Shown here piece after piece: positions 35,159-44,569 of a stretch of DNA of 64,000 bases (within the stretch, counting starts at the first letter, position 1; every line of letters starts with the position of its first letter). The DNA lies in the NCBI GenBank assembly GCA_007753675.1, contig CP036432.1:1090394-1154393 (forward strand), in the 5' to 3' direction. The position numbers and the translations under genes were made by a program. The DNA comes from Stieleria magnilauensis. GTDB taxonomy: Bacteria; Planctomycetota; Planctomycetia; Pirellulales; Pirellulaceae. The notes under the pieces are model-generated. The model was given only the letters and a program-made list of their open reading frames with translations, ran no database searches and had not been told where the DNA came from.

Positions 35159-36016
35159 TTACGGGTCGATCAGTCGGTTGTCGATCAACCGCGTCGCGCC
35201 GACTTTGGCTGCGATCAGCGCGACGGCTCGGTCGTCGAGCTGCCGGATCGGTTGCAAGGTTTGCGCATCGACGAGTTTGGCGTAGTCGATGGAGTCGACG
35301 CCCTGTTCAGGTCCGTCGGCCAACAACGTCGCCTGCATGATGCGTTCGATTGTGGCGGCATCGCGTTGCCCGTCGTGGACCGCGTGCTCGGCGGCATCAA
35401 GCGCCGCGAACAGCCGCAGCGCCCGGATTCGTTGTTCGGCGTTCAGGTAACGATTACGGCTGCTCATGGCCAGTCCATCGGTTTCGCGCACGGTCGGACA
35501 GGCAACAATCTCAATGGGAACATTCAGATCTCGGACCATCGCCCGGATCACACACAGTTGCTGATAGTCTTTCTGGCCAAAAAATGCGTGCGTGGTCGGA
35601 AGGATGTGAAACAGTTTCAGCACGACCGTGGCGACGCCTTGAAAGTGCGTCGGTCGGAACTCGCCTTCGAGGGATTGGGCGACACTGGGCGGCTGGACCG
35701 ACGTGCTGAATCCGGGCGGGTAGATGTCGTCCGATTCAGGGACAAAGACGGCGGAGACACCTTCGCGGCGCAGCCCTTCCAGGTCGGCATCGATCGTTCG
35801 CGGATAACGGCTCAGGTCTTCGTGGGGCGCGAACTGGGTCGGGTTGACGAAAATCGTGGTGACGGTGTGGTCGCACTGGCCGACGCTGGTGCGTGCCAAA
35901 GAAAGATGGCCTTCATGCAACGCCCCCATCGTCGGCACCAAGCCGACCGATGCATCGCGACGGCGCCATTGCCAAACAAGCTCGGTGGCCTGTTTGGTCG
36001 TTCTTAGAATCTGCAT
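35159..36016 (-). CDS. panC: pantothenate synthetase
   Basis: A 285-residue enzyme that joins pantoate and beta-alanine with ATP to form pantothenate, on the way to coenzyme A. Seen are 'LVPTMGALHEGHLSLA' (the HIGH-like loop, about 26-41), 'TTIFVNPTQF' (about 53-62), 'FFGQKDYQQL' (K in the KMSK-like role, about 148) and 'VRETDGLAMSSRNRYL' (about 178-193). The length is normal (about 280). It lies 12 bases after the stop of the bifunctional-nuclease-domain gene, in the same direction, so they are likely one transcript. Confidence 0.95.
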   Translation of the reverse strand: MQILRTTKQATELVWQWRRRDASVGLVPTMGALHEGHLSLARTSVGQCDHTVTTIFVNPTQFAPHEDLSRYPRTIDADLEGLRREGVSAVFVPESDDIYPPGFSTSVQPPSVAQSLEGEFRPTHFQGVATVVLKLFHILPTTHAFFGQKDYQQLCVIRAMVRDLNVPIEIVACPTVRETDGLAMSSRNRYLNAEQRIRALRLFAALDAAEHAVHDGQRDAATIERIMQATLLADGPEQGVDSIDYAKLVDAQTLQPIRQLDDRAVALIAAKVGATRLIDNRLIDP

Positions 36017-36028
36017 TTCGCTCGTCGG

Positions 36029-36448
36029 TTAAGGCATGCTCGAGGTCGCTTCGGCAAGCACATGCTCTGCGACAAAGATCGGCAACGGCGGCGAGAAGGT
36101 GACGGCGACGGCGATCGCGTCACTGGGGCGAGAATCGATTTCGATCATCTCGCCGTCTTCGGTCTCAAGCCGCAATTGAGCGTAATAGGTTTGATTGCTC
36201 AAGTCGCTGATCACGACGCTATGGATCGAAGCGCCGAGCGCCTCGGCCGTTCGCACGACCAAGTCGTGGGTCAGCGGTCGGGGCGGTTGATAGCCGTCTT
36301 CTTTGACACGTCGGTCGATGTTGGTCGCTTCGAAAATGCCGATCAAGATGGGGAACTCACGCTCCCCATCGATCTCGCGCAAATAGATGACTTGGCTTTC
36401 GGTCAGCTCGGAAATGATGATCCGAGCAAGTTGCATTTGAACCGGCAT
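36029..36448 (-). CDS. bifunctional nuclease domain (DUF151) protein
   Basis: A 139-residue protein with the BFN/DUF151 fold: 'QVIYLREIDGEREFPILIGI' then 'FEATNI' (about 18-45), 'LTHDLVVRTAEALGASIHSV' (about 60-80) and 'YYAQLRLETEDGEMIEIDSR' then 'PSDAIAVA' (about 90-117). The family has reported nuclease activity in some bacteria and plants. Length and motifs are standard. It is 12 bases before panC. Confidence 0.88.
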   Translation of the reverse strand: MPVQMQLARIIISELTESQVIYLREIDGEREFPILIGIFEATNIDRRVKEDGYQPPRPLTHDLVVRTAEALGASIHSVVISDLSNQTYYAQLRLETEDGEMIEIDSRPSDAIAVAVTFSPPLPIFVAEHVLAEATSSMP

Positions 36449-36542
36449 CGCGGCGGACCAGAATGGGACTGGAAATCAAAAAACGTTACGCTGGTTCCAA
36501 GTTTACCACCGATCGCGGCCACCGACACGATGCGACGGCGTG

Positions 36543-38792
36543 CTATTTTTCCAGACGGAACATCGTGACACCCAGCGGCGGCATGTTGACAAGGATGCTG
36601 TCGGGGCGTCCGTGGTGGCCGTCGCCGGTCGATTTCGAGCCGGGATAGTTGCCGACGTTCGATCCGCCGTAGCGTTCGCTGTCGCTGTTGAAAATCTCTT
36701 TCCAAAAACCGCTCTTGGGCACGCCGACTCGGTAGTTCGACCGCACCACCGGTGTGAAATTGCAGCAGATCAAGATCGGCTCGGTCCCCGGCAGGCCCTT
36801 ACGCAGGAACACCAACGTGCTTTCCTGCCAATTCATGCAGTCGACCCATTCGAAACCGTCGCCGGTGAAATCCAATTGGTGCAACGCCGGGTTTTCGATC
36901 ACCAGTTTGTTCAGATCCGAAACCAGATCCTGCACGCCGCGATGAGATTCGAAATCCAACAGCAACCAATCGGGGCCATCGTCGTGGTTCCATTCGTTCC
37001 ACTGAGCCAATTCGCCGCCCATGAACAACAGCTTCTTGCCGGGGTGTGTCCACATGTAGGAATAGAGCAACCGCAGGTTGGCAAATTTCTGCCACACGTC
37101 GCCAGGCATCTGGCTGATCAGTGAGCCTTTGCCGTGAACAACTTCATCGTGCGAGAGCGGCAGCATGAAGTTTTCGGTGAAGGCATAGATCATGCTGAAA
37201 GTCAGATCATTTTGATGATGCCCGCGGTGAATGGGTTCCTTCTGCATGTACGTCAGCGTGTCGTTCATCCATCCCATGTTCCACTTGTAGGTGAAACCGA
37301 GTCCGCCGTCATAGACAGGTCGTGAAACGCCCGGCCACGCCGTCGACTCTTCGGCGATCGTCACCGCACCGGGATGGTGTTCGTGAACGGCCACGTTGAA
37401 CTCGCGGAGAAAATCAATCGCTTCCAAATTTTCGCGACCGCCGTACTGGTTCGGAATCCAGCCGCCGTCTTCGCGGCTGTAATCCAGGTACAGCATTGAA
37501 GCGACCGCGTCGACTCGCAGGCCGTCGATGTGGTATTTCTCCAACCAGAAGATCGCGTTGGCGACCAGGAAGTTGCGGACTTCGTTGCGACCGAAGTTGA
37601 AGATCATCGTGCCCCAGTCCGGGTGTTCACCCTGGCGTGGGTCTTCGTGTTCGTACAGCGCCGAGCCATCGAAGCGCCGCAGCCCGTGCGCGTCTTTGGG
37701 GAAGTGGGCCGGAACCCAGTCGACCAACACGCCGACATCATGTTGGTGCAGGTAATCGACGAAGTACATGAAGTCTTCGGGGCTGCCGTGCCGACTGGTG
37801 GGGGCGAAGTAGCCGACCGTCTGGTAGCCCCACGAACCGGTGAAGGGGTGCTCGGTGACGGGCAGCAATTCGACGTGGGTGAAATTCATCCGGTGGCAAT
37901 AATCGACCAGACGATGCGCCAAGTCACGATAGTCCAGCCAGCCGTGCGTGCGGCCGGGGCCTTTTTGCCAGCTCCCCAAGTGGCACTCGTAGACGTTCAT
38001 CGGGGCGTGCATCGGATCGGTTGCCGCACGCCGCTCCATCCACGCATCGTCGTTCCACTGGTGCTTGTCCAAATCCGTGATGATCGATGCGGTCAACGGG
38101 GGCAGCTCGGCGGCGAACCCGACCGGGTCTGTCTTGTCGATCCATTGACCGTGCTGGTCCAGAATTCGGAATTTATATTTCTGACCCGCCTTGGCACCCG
38201 GGATGAACAATTCCCAGATCCCGACGGACATGTCCAGCTTGGCGACGTGACCGCGTCCGTCCCAGCCGTTGAAATCACCGACCACCTGGACGATTCGGGC
38301 GTTGGGCGCCCAGACGGCGAAATTGACGCCATCGATGTCGTCGACGGTACGCAGTTGGGCGCCGAGTGCTTCGAAGAGCCGATAGAATTTGCCTTCGCCG
38401 AGCAGGTAACGATCGAAATCGGTCAGAATCGATGGCACCGCGTAGGGATCGTTCGTCTCGATGAGTTTGCCAGTTTTGTCAGCCATTTGAATTCGATAAC
38501 TTGAGTGCGTCGAGGGTGTCACCTCATCATTATGCCCGATCGAGGTCGCGTCGACCGTGCCTGAGCAGATTGCCTCAAAAAACCCCGCTGGATGCAGTTT
38601 ACGCATCGGTCGACGCTTTCCGGTGGGCTGATCGACGATCCAAGCGGCCTGGGCATCCGGCAAAAAACTGCGGACGGCCGTCGCTTTCGTGCCGCGGTAG
38701 TCGACCGTGTGCGGGCCGAGGATTGACGAAGGATTCTCCAAATGACCGTCAACGAGTCGTCCGAGATCGGTGAGGGAAATCTGTGTGTGCAT
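36543..38792 (-). CDS. glgB: 1,4-alpha-glucan branching enzyme
   Basis: A 749-residue GH13 enzyme that makes alpha-1,6 branches in glycogen. The N-terminal modules include 'LVDGHLENPSSILGPHT' (N1) and the CBM48 'GVNFAVWAPNARIVQVVGDF' then 'NGWDGR' (about 165-195). The catalytic barrel has 'GLRVDAVASMLYLDY' (nucleophile Asp), 'VTIAEEST' (acid/base Glu) and 'LSHDEVVHGKGS' (third acid). Starting at ATG 38792 gives a normal size. An ATG at 38849, or a longer open frame that reads through a 22-base tandem repeat, would add residues of no GlgB character. Confidence 0.93.
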   Translation of the reverse strand: MHTQISLTDLGRLVDGHLENPSSILGPHTVDYRGTKATAVRSFLPDAQAAWIVDQPTGKRRPMRKLHPAGFFEAICSGTVDATSIGHNDEVTPSTHSSYRIQMADKTGKLIETNDPYAVPSILTDFDRYLLGEGKFYRLFEALGAQLRTVDDIDGVNFAVWAPNARIVQVVGDFNGWDGRGHVAKLDMSVGIWELFIPGAKAGQKYKFRILDQHGQWIDKTDPVGFAAELPPLTASIITDLDKHQWNDDAWMERRAATDPMHAPMNVYECHLGSWQKGPGRTHGWLDYRDLAHRLVDYCHRMNFTHVELLPVTEHPFTGSWGYQTVGYFAPTSRHGSPEDFMYFVDYLHQHDVGVLVDWVPAHFPKDAHGLRRFDGSALYEHEDPRQGEHPDWGTMIFNFGRNEVRNFLVANAIFWLEKYHIDGLRVDAVASMLYLDYSREDGGWIPNQYGGRENLEAIDFLREFNVAVHEHHPGAVTIAEESTAWPGVSRPVYDGGLGFTYKWNMGWMNDTLTYMQKEPIHRGHHQNDLTFSMIYAFTENFMLPLSHDEVVHGKGSLISQMPGDVWQKFANLRLLYSYMWTHPGKKLLFMGGELAQWNEWNHDDGPDWLLLDFESHRGVQDLVSDLNKLVIENPALHQLDFTGDGFEWVDCMNWQESTLVFLRKGLPGTEPILICCNFTPVVRSNYRVGVPKSGFWKEIFNSDSERYGGSNVGNYPGSKSTGDGHHGRPDSILVNMPPLGVTMFRLEK

Positions 38793-38852
38793 GTCGAAAA
38801 ACGATGGGTCCAAAAGGGGCAAATTTGACAAGCGACTCGCAAAATCCATTGC

Positions 38853-38940
38853 GGAGCCGGGATTGAATGACTGCGGAGCCGGGATTGAATGACTGCGGAG
38901 CCGGGATTGAATGACTGCGGAGCCGGGATTGAATGACTGT
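38853..38940. repeat. four tandem copies of a 22-base repeat before glgB
   Basis: Units GGAGCCGGGATTGAATGACTGC at 38853, 38875, 38897 and 38919 (last base T in the fourth), then a broken fifth (GGAGCCGGTGA). They lie 61 bases upstream of the glgB ATG. In the frame of glgB they read through as SFNPGSAVIQSR-type peptide, because 22 is not a multiple of three and the frame cycles. No spacers are present. Confidence 0.9.
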
Positions 38941-39026
38941 GGAGCCGGTGAAACCGGCAAACCGCCAGGGGTGCGAACTGCCAACGAGGCACGCCGCGGC
39001 GATGGTCGGGAGCGGGATGTCCCGGT

Positions 39027-39962
39027 TTATTCCGATTCCAGGTCTTCGGCGGTAAACCGTCCGCGGCGGCGGAGGCTGGATGGTGTCGGGGGGGCGGCCG
39101 CGTCGCCGTTGATCAGCCGACGCAACCGTCGGCTGGGGGCCGGAACGCTGCTGCGAACGTTGTGTTGTGATGCGTTGGACGCTGTGTTTGGGAGGTTGCC
39201 CAGACGTGACTGGCTTGCCGGTGGGTCGATGCGGTAGTGGGATGGATCGGCCGGCGAGGGCTGCCGCGGCAGTCGCACCGAAGCCGAGCGGGTGGTCGGA
39301 TCGAGATCAGCGTCTTGGCCGAGATCAGCGTCCTGACCGAGAGCGTGGTGCCCGTGGCTGACCAGGCAGGAACTGACCAGGCAGGCTTGCACGCGATGAA
39401 TCGCCAGGGTGCGATCGATCCGGCGCCACAGGTCGGCGTGCTGCACATCGATCCGACGGCCAAAGTGTTCCCAGCGAAAGTTGTTTTGGCGCCAGCGGGG
39501 CAGCGAGTTGGAGAGCGAACGAATCAGGTAGCGATTGTTGCTCAACAGCGTCACCGCGCTGGGGCCTTCGAGTGATTCCAGTCCCCGGACGGCAGCCAAC
39601 AACGTCAGCCGATTGAGGTCGCCGAGTTCTTGGTCTTCGGCATCTAAAATCAATTCCCCGTCGGCCGCTTCGAGTGTGAATCGCCACCGTCCATCGGTGA
39701 GCGATCGCGAGTAGGCTTCGCAAACGAGCAGGTAATCCGTTTCAATTGCTGAGTTCTGGTGGGAGGGGAGTCCAGAGGAGGGCACGGCAATTGGTGGATT
39801 ATGGAGGGCTCGGTTTTGCGTCATCAGCGAAGGGCCGACGGGGTCCATTGGGAATGACAGCTTCACGGCACGCAGCTCCATTGACGATGCTTCGGGAAGA
39901 AAACAGACTCGCGTGACATCAGCGAGTGACTTGGCATCCGGGCCGCCTGACCAGTGATCCAT
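39027..39962 (-). CDS. RNase H-fold protein with degenerate active site
   Basis: A 311-residue protein whose middle (about 75-200) aligns by eye with RNase HI through 'LNRLTLLAAVRGLESLEGPS', 'VTLLSNNRYLIRSL', 'WRQNNFRWEHFGRRIDVQHA' and 'DLWRRIDRTLAIHRVQ'. In E. coli RNase HI the matching positions include Glu48 (NRMEL) and Asp70 (TDSQY). Here they read NRLTL and NNRYL, so both acids are missing, and the first strand has 'CEAYSR' in place of TDGS. The C-terminal 100 residues are Arg/Ser/Pro-rich and probably disordered (a short tandem GQDADL). The fold call is inference; the exact start is uncertain (several Met). Confidence 0.6.
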   Translation of the reverse strand: MDHWSGGPDAKSLADVTRVCFLPEASSMELRAVKLSFPMDPVGPSLMTQNRALHNPPIAVPSSGLPSHQNSAIETDYLLVCEAYSRSLTDGRWRFTLEAADGELILDAEDQELGDLNRLTLLAAVRGLESLEGPSAVTLLSNNRYLIRSLSNSLPRWRQNNFRWEHFGRRIDVQHADLWRRIDRTLAIHRVQACLVSSCLVSHGHHALGQDADLGQDADLDPTTRSASVRLPRQPSPADPSHYRIDPPASQSRLGNLPNTASNASQHNVRSSVPAPSRRLRRLINGDAAAPPTPSSLRRRGRFTAEDLESE

Positions 39963-40329
39963 TCCATTGAGTGCGACGACGAGAGTTGCCCGCAGGATTG
40001 GGAGGGGCAGGCACTCTCGTCGTGCAAGAGTGGACTCGTCAAACTTTGCCGCGTCGCCAAAGTTTGTCCAGTAGATTTTGCTTGCGCCGATTGAAGGCCG
40101 CTGTCAGGACGCTACCATTCGCTACAATCGGTGCCCTTTACGGCTCGACCCGTCTTCGCGCCGGCCTGTTGATGGAGTCGGTTTTTCGAATGCACGCGAT
40201 CAGGTCAGTCACGATGCGTCAGCGAGGGACGCCGCGTGGCCCCTTGCTCACGCGTGCGGGCTTGGATCAACTGGCCGGCGCGCCTCCCGCACCACCGCAT
40301 CGCCAAGTTCATTTCTGTTTCCAATCATC
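39963..40329. other. 367-base gap before the YkgJ-type gene
   Basis: No supported gene on either strand; an open frame here is the upstream extension of the next gene. No repeat or terminator is evident by eye. Confidence 0.35.
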
Positions 40330-40755
40330 ATGCCGAGCAACACTCAACGCCCCTGGTACCACGACGGTTTGCGGTTCGAATGCACGCAGTGCGGAGCGTG
40401 TTGCAGTGGCGATCCGGGCTACGTCTGGGTCGAACAAAACGAGATCGATGCGATGGCCGAAGCGATGAGTTTGTCGGTCGACGAATTTGAATCTCAATTC
40501 GTCCGCCGCGTCGGTGCGCAAAAGAGTTTGCGTGAGTATCCCGACGGCGATTGCATCTTGTTGGATCCCCAGCAGCGGACGTGCTTGGTTTACCAGGCAC
40601 GCCCGATTCAGTGCCGGACCTGGCCGTTCTGGGATTCAACGATCGAGACCAAGAAAGCATGGCGGGAGACGTGCGAGGAGTGTCCCGGCGCCGGCAAAGG
40701 CAAGCTGTACACGTTCGATGAAATCGAAGTGCAGCGAAAGCAGAAGAGTGTCTAA
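40330..40755 (+). CDS. YkgJ-family cysteine cluster protein
   Basis: A 141-residue protein with the YkgJ/UPF0153 cysteine pattern: 'CTQCGACCSGDPGYVWV' (about 17-34), 'CLVYQARPIQCRTWPFWDS' (about 84-102) and 'CEECPGAGKG' near 118-126. These cysteines probably bind zinc or an iron-sulfur cluster. The family is widespread and uncharacterised. Residues before the ATG in the same frame are not family-like. It converges with the Gfo/Idh/MocA gene, whose end overlaps this one by four bases. Confidence 0.9.
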   Translation: MPSNTQRPWYHDGLRFECTQCGACCSGDPGYVWVEQNEIDAMAEAMSLSVDEFESQFVRRVGAQKSLREYPDGDCILLDPQQRTCLVYQARPIQCRTWPFWDSTIETKKAWRETCEECPGAGKGKLYTFDEIEVQRKQKSV

Positions 40756-41750
40756 ACCTGCCACTGGCAGATTTGTATGGCGTCGGCGGCCAGATTGCCA
40801 TCGAGCAAGGGCGACACTTCACCGCTACGAATCGATTCGGCCGCCGCGTCGAGTTCCTTGACGAAGCTGGAGATCGGATCGCCGCCGCCCAGATCAGGTC
40901 GTTCGACGCGTCCGTCTTGATGAAGAATCACCAGCGGGATGGTCGCCGTGGTTTCGTCGGCATAGGCGGCGAACTCAAACTGAATCGTTGCCCGTTCGAA
41001 GGAGACTTCGTAGCCGTGGGTGAAGCCCCGCGCCGGAGAATCGATGACGCCGCCGCCGGCCGAAACCGGTCGCCCGTCGGGATAGCGGAACAGCGTTTCG
41101 TAAAACTTCGGCACCGAGTCTTTGCGTATGCAACTGCTTTCCACCGAGTCCGGCATCCCGAACAAGACGCGAATCAAATGGGCGTCATGGACGTGCAGAT
41201 CGATCAGCGGCCCGCCGACACTGGTCGGATCGTAGAAATCCGGAATCCAATCCGGCGGTGAGATCGTGCGTTTGAATCGTCCCGCGATCGGCCGTCCGAA
41301 GCGACCATCCTGTGCGGCGTCGACCAACAGCCCGAACTCGGGCATGAACGGCAACACGTGGGCGACCATCACGTCGCCGGGGCCGCCGAGTTCCGCCAAC
41401 CGCCGCGCATCGTCGGCGGTCAAAGCCAACGGTTTCTCGCACAGCACTTTTTTTCCGGCGGCGATCGATTTTTCGATCGCTTCGGCGTGCAAACTTGGCG
41501 GCAAACAGATGTCAATCAAATCGATCGAATCATCGGCCAACATCGCGTCGAGTGATTCGTACACGTTCATGCCGGAAACATCGATTTGCTCGCCGGGAGG
41601 GCCAAAGTTACCCTTGATCCCCGTCCAATCGCCGCCACGTTTTGCTTCGTTTCGACTGCAGAAAGCCACCAAGTCAGCTTGATCACTTCGCTGGTAAGCC
41701 AGATAGTGGATCCAGCCCATGAACCCGACGCCGACGATTCCCGCACGCAT
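40752..41750 (-). CDS. Gfo/Idh/MocA family oxidoreductase
   Basis: A 332-residue NAD(P)-dependent dehydrogenase. The Rossmann loop is 'AGIVGVGFMGWIHYLAY' (about 3-19); the family EKP motif 'KKVLCEKPLALTADDARRLA' lies near 97; 'GGPLIDLHVHDAHLIRVLFG' (about 180-200) carries the active-site His. Such enzymes act on sugars or inositol-like polyols. Neighbours do not reveal the substrate. Planctomycetes carry many copies. An upstream 13-residue extension is excluded because it lacks fold character. Confidence 0.9.
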   Translation of the reverse strand: MRAGIVGVGFMGWIHYLAYQRSDQADLVAFCSRNEAKRGGDWTGIKGNFGPPGEQIDVSGMNVYESLDAMLADDSIDLIDICLPPSLHAEAIEKSIAAGKKVLCEKPLALTADDARRLAELGGPGDVMVAHVLPFMPEFGLLVDAAQDGRFGRPIAGRFKRTISPPDWIPDFYDPTSVGGPLIDLHVHDAHLIRVLFGMPDSVESSCIRKDSVPKFYETLFRYPDGRPVSAGGGVIDSPARGFTHGYEVSFERATIQFEFAAYADETTATIPLVILHQDGRVERPDLGGGDPISSFVKELDAAAESIRSGEVSPLLDGNLAADAIQICQWQV

Positions 41751-41931
41751 ACGCTCTGTTGTCCTATTCAAAGTAAGTTTTCGGGCCATTGTAGCTCGTC
41801 GTCTCCAACGAGTCAGTCGCCCGCAGCCGCCGAGGGATCCGTTGGAACCGCCGAGTGATCAAGACGAACAAGTGACCAGGCCGATGCGTGAAAACCTATC
41901 ATTGATTCCGTTTCGCTTCTACAGTTTTAAA

Positions 41932-43224
41932 ATGAAACATTCCAACGCACCGACGAATCGGCTCGGCTTGATCGCCATCCTTTGCCTCAGTCTATCAGCC
42001 GGAGGGGTCGGATTGGGGCAGGCCCCCGAAGCGGGGCCGTGGCCGCAATGGCGCGGCCCGACGTCGGACAATCACGCCTCGGGCGATGTGTCGTTGCCGC
42101 GTCATTGGGACTTGCGGACGGGGGAAGGCGTCGCCTGGAAAACCAAATTACCCGGCCGCGGGCATTCGACGCCTATTTTTGTTTCCGACGCGATTTTTTT
42201 GACCACGGCGGATGAGGACGCCGGCACGCAATCGGTCGTAGAACTCGACGCGCGATCCGGAAAGCTGCGTCAAGAGATCGTGTTGCACCGCGGCACGCTC
42301 CCGCCTCGCATCCATCCCAACAACTCGCACGCCTCTCCGTCGATGGCCTATGACGGCGAGCGCTTGTTCGCATCGTTCCACACCGACGATGCGATTGTGG
42401 TGACGGCGCTGTCGACCGATGGCAGCCAGCTTTGGCAGACCCGCGTCTGTGAGTTCAAACCGTCCAGTTTTCAATTCGGGTACGGCGCTAGTCCCATCAT
42501 CGAAGACAACGTGGTGATCGTGGCGGCCGAGTATGACGGCAAGGACAGCGGGATTTACGCGCTGGATCGCACCAGCGGCAAGCAAGTGTGGAAAATTGCC
42601 CGGCCGCAGAACTTGAACTTTGCGTCTCCGATCGTGACGACCATCGCGGGATCGCGGCAGTTGTTGATCGCCGGGGCGGAGACGTTTTCGGCCTACGATC
42701 CGTTGAAAGGACGCTTGATCTGGCAGGTCCCGACGACGACCGAAGCGATCTGTGGGACGGTGGTCTGGGACGATCGTCACGTCATGGTCAGCGGCGGCAA
42801 TCCGGACGCGGGGACCTGGTGCGTCGCCGCCGATGGAACGGAGAGGCTGATGTGGAGCAATCGTGTGATGTGCTACGAACAGTCCCTGTTGGCGATCAAA
42901 AACTACCTGTTCGCCGTCGCGGACAATGGTGTCGCCTACTGTTGGCGGACACACGATGGCAAAGAAATGTGGAAGATGCGTTTGTTCGGTGGCGGAATCA
43001 GCGCGTCACCACTGCTTGCCGATGGACACGTCGTCGTGGCAACTCAACGCGGCGAAGTGTTTCTGTACTCGGCGTTCCCGGATCGCTTTGAATCCGTTGC
43101 CAAAATCCAGACCGGTGACTCCATCTTCGCCACCCCGGTTGCCATCGAAAACCGTCTTTATGTGCGAACCGGCATCAACGAATCCGGTCGTCGTCAGGAA
43201 TACCTGATCGCCATCGGCCCGTAG
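41932..43224 (+). CDS. exported PQQ-type beta-propeller protein
   Basis: A 430-residue protein. A signal peptide (LGLIAILCLSLSAGGVGLG, then QAP) precedes 'GPWPQWRGPTSDNHASGDVS', the planctomycete PQQ-propeller opening. Then come repeated W-x-x-x-L/V blades with GxVxAxDxxTG-like turns ('GIYALDRTSGKQVWKIA', 'AYDPLKGRLIWQV', 'YCWRTHDGKEMWKM'). It is BamB/alcohol-dehydrogenase-propeller-like without catalytic residues I can identify. It begins 182 bases upstream of, and divergent from, the Gfo/Idh/MocA gene. Confidence 0.85.
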   Translation: MKHSNAPTNRLGLIAILCLSLSAGGVGLGQAPEAGPWPQWRGPTSDNHASGDVSLPRHWDLRTGEGVAWKTKLPGRGHSTPIFVSDAIFLTTADEDAGTQSVVELDARSGKLRQEIVLHRGTLPPRIHPNNSHASPSMAYDGERLFASFHTDDAIVVTALSTDGSQLWQTRVCEFKPSSFQFGYGASPIIEDNVVIVAAEYDGKDSGIYALDRTSGKQVWKIARPQNLNFASPIVTTIAGSRQLLIAGAETFSAYDPLKGRLIWQVPTTTEAICGTVVWDDRHVMVSGGNPDAGTWCVAADGTERLMWSNRVMCYEQSLLAIKNYLFAVADNGVAYCWRTHDGKEMWKMRLFGGGISASPLLADGHVVVATQRGEVFLYSAFPDRFESVAKIQTGDSIFATPVAIENRLYVRTGINESGRRQEYLIAIGP

Positions 43225-43366
43225 TCACTCGGCTAGCGGCCGGCTGACCGAAGTGGCGTCCGCTTCCAGCTTGCGTCAACGACCGTCAGGTCACGCCGTG
43301 CGTGACAGGCTTGCTAAACTAAAACACACGACGCTTCTCCATCATTTCCTGGTTTTCAAACGACTC

Positions 43367-43975
43367 ATGAAATTCCTTTGTTTTAGCGATCTGCACCGCA
43401 ATACCGAAGCGGCGCGAAATCTGGTTCGGCTTGCCGATGAAGTAGACGTCGTGATCGGCGCCGGAGATTTTGCCAATCGTCACGAAGGTCTCGCCGACAC
43501 GCTGGAGATTCTGGCGGAGATCGAGAAGCCGTCGATTCTGGTGCCGGGCAACGGGGAGACCGTGGAAGAACTTCGCAGTGCCACCGAGGACTGGAAGTCG
43601 GCTACCGTGTTGCACGGAGAAGGATGCGAGATTGGTGGCGTCCCGTACTGGGGCGTCGGGGGCGGGATTCCCGTGACACCGTTCGGCGATTGGTCGTATG
43701 ACTTTGACGAAACGCAGGCGAGTGAGTTGCTCAGCGGTTGCGACGAGGGAGGCGTGTTGGTGGTGCACTCGCCGCCGCTTGACACGGTCGATCGCGACAG
43801 TGGTCGCAGGGTCCGGGGCAGCCAATCGATCCGCGATTGCGTGTTGGCCAAGCGTCCGCGATTGGTGGTCTGTGGTCACATCCACGATGACTGGGGAAAG
43901 CAGGTCAAGCTCGAGGAAAGCCTGGTGCTCAACGCCGGTCCGCGGGGCGTGGTCGTCGAAATCGACTTCGACTGA
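43367..43975 (+). CDS. calcineurin-like metallophosphoesterase
   Basis: A 202-residue phosphoesterase. Metal-site motifs in order: SDLH (about 6-9), 'GAGDFAN' (about 31-37), 'VPGNGE' (about 58-63, where most members have GN(H/C)), 'VVHSPP' (about 133) and 'GHIHDD' (about 166). The change of His to Gly in the third motif departs from the classical set. The small size and order fit the YfcE/MJ0936-like group. The ATG is chosen at the start of the first strand. It follows the PQQ gene by 142 bases. Confidence 0.82.
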   Translation: MKFLCFSDLHRNTEAARNLVRLADEVDVVIGAGDFANRHEGLADTLEILAEIEKPSILVPGNGETVEELRSATEDWKSATVLHGEGCEIGGVPYWGVGGGIPVTPFGDWSYDFDETQASELLSGCDEGGVLVVHSPPLDTVDRDSGRRVRGSQSIRDCVLAKRPRLVVCGHIHDDWGKQVKLEESLVLNAGPRGVVVEIDFD

Positions 43976-44077
43976 CACCGCGGCAGTGGATTCATTGCCA
44001 TTTGAATGGGCAGAATCATCTTGCCAAGGCCGCCTTCTGGCGACGGCAGCTGCGCAACCGTTTTTTTTCTGTCGGCA

Positions 44078-44569
44078 CTATTGCCAGAAGCTGTCCGTCG
44101 TGGACCGGTGCGGCAGCGACTCGATCGGTTTCGGTTGCGGGGGCGCTGCCGCAGGTTTAGCCGGGGTGTGTTGCGGTGGTTGGACGACCGCTGACCAGAT
44201 GGCGACCGGGGCCTTCCGTTCGACCGGCGTCGGTACGGCACTGATCGGCGCGGGGGAAACCGGCACGGGGGAAACCGGCACGGCGATGGGCGGAAGTTGT
44301 TGTTGGGGTACGTAGGTCGCGGGTGCCCGATGGTACTGGGTCGCGCTCGGCAGGCGGCGGTGATAGCTGGACCCGCGCGAGGGTTGGGAACGCTGGCGGC
44401 TGAAGTTTGCGTTTTTGTTGCTCGTGTAAAACGCGCCCATCCGCTTGTTCATGGGTTTGGCCCAGCCCCATCCGCTGTTGCCCCCGGCCGATGCATCGCC
44501 AGTGGCCAACAGGCCGGATCCGAGGACGGTGAGAGCGACAAGCAGTGCAAAAGGTTGGGGGCGGTTCAC
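44078..44569 (-). CDS. small secreted Pro-rich protein
   Basis: A 163-residue exported protein with a signal peptide (PFALLVALTVLGSGLLATG, cut near DASAG). The mature part has a basic Gly/Ser/Tyr-rich stretch ('SRQRSQPSRGSSYHRRLPSA') and a Pro/Val-rich tail with near-repeats PVSPVPVSPAPIS. It looks disordered. I cannot assign a family. The start is GTG. Confidence 0.6.
   Translation of the reverse strand: MNRPQPFALLVALTVLGSGLLATGDASAGGNSGWGWAKPMNKRMGAFYTSNKNANFSRQRSQPSRGSSYHRRLPSATQYHRAPATYVPQQQLPPIAVPVSPVPVSPAPISAVPTPVERKAPVAIWSAVVQPPQHTPAKPAAAPPQPKPIESLPHRSTTDSFWQ

Noticed and set aside
38853..38984. GlgB starting far upstream, through the 22-base repeat.
   Set aside because: The added residues come from repeat DNA and are not GlgB-like; a shorter start gives the normal enzyme size.
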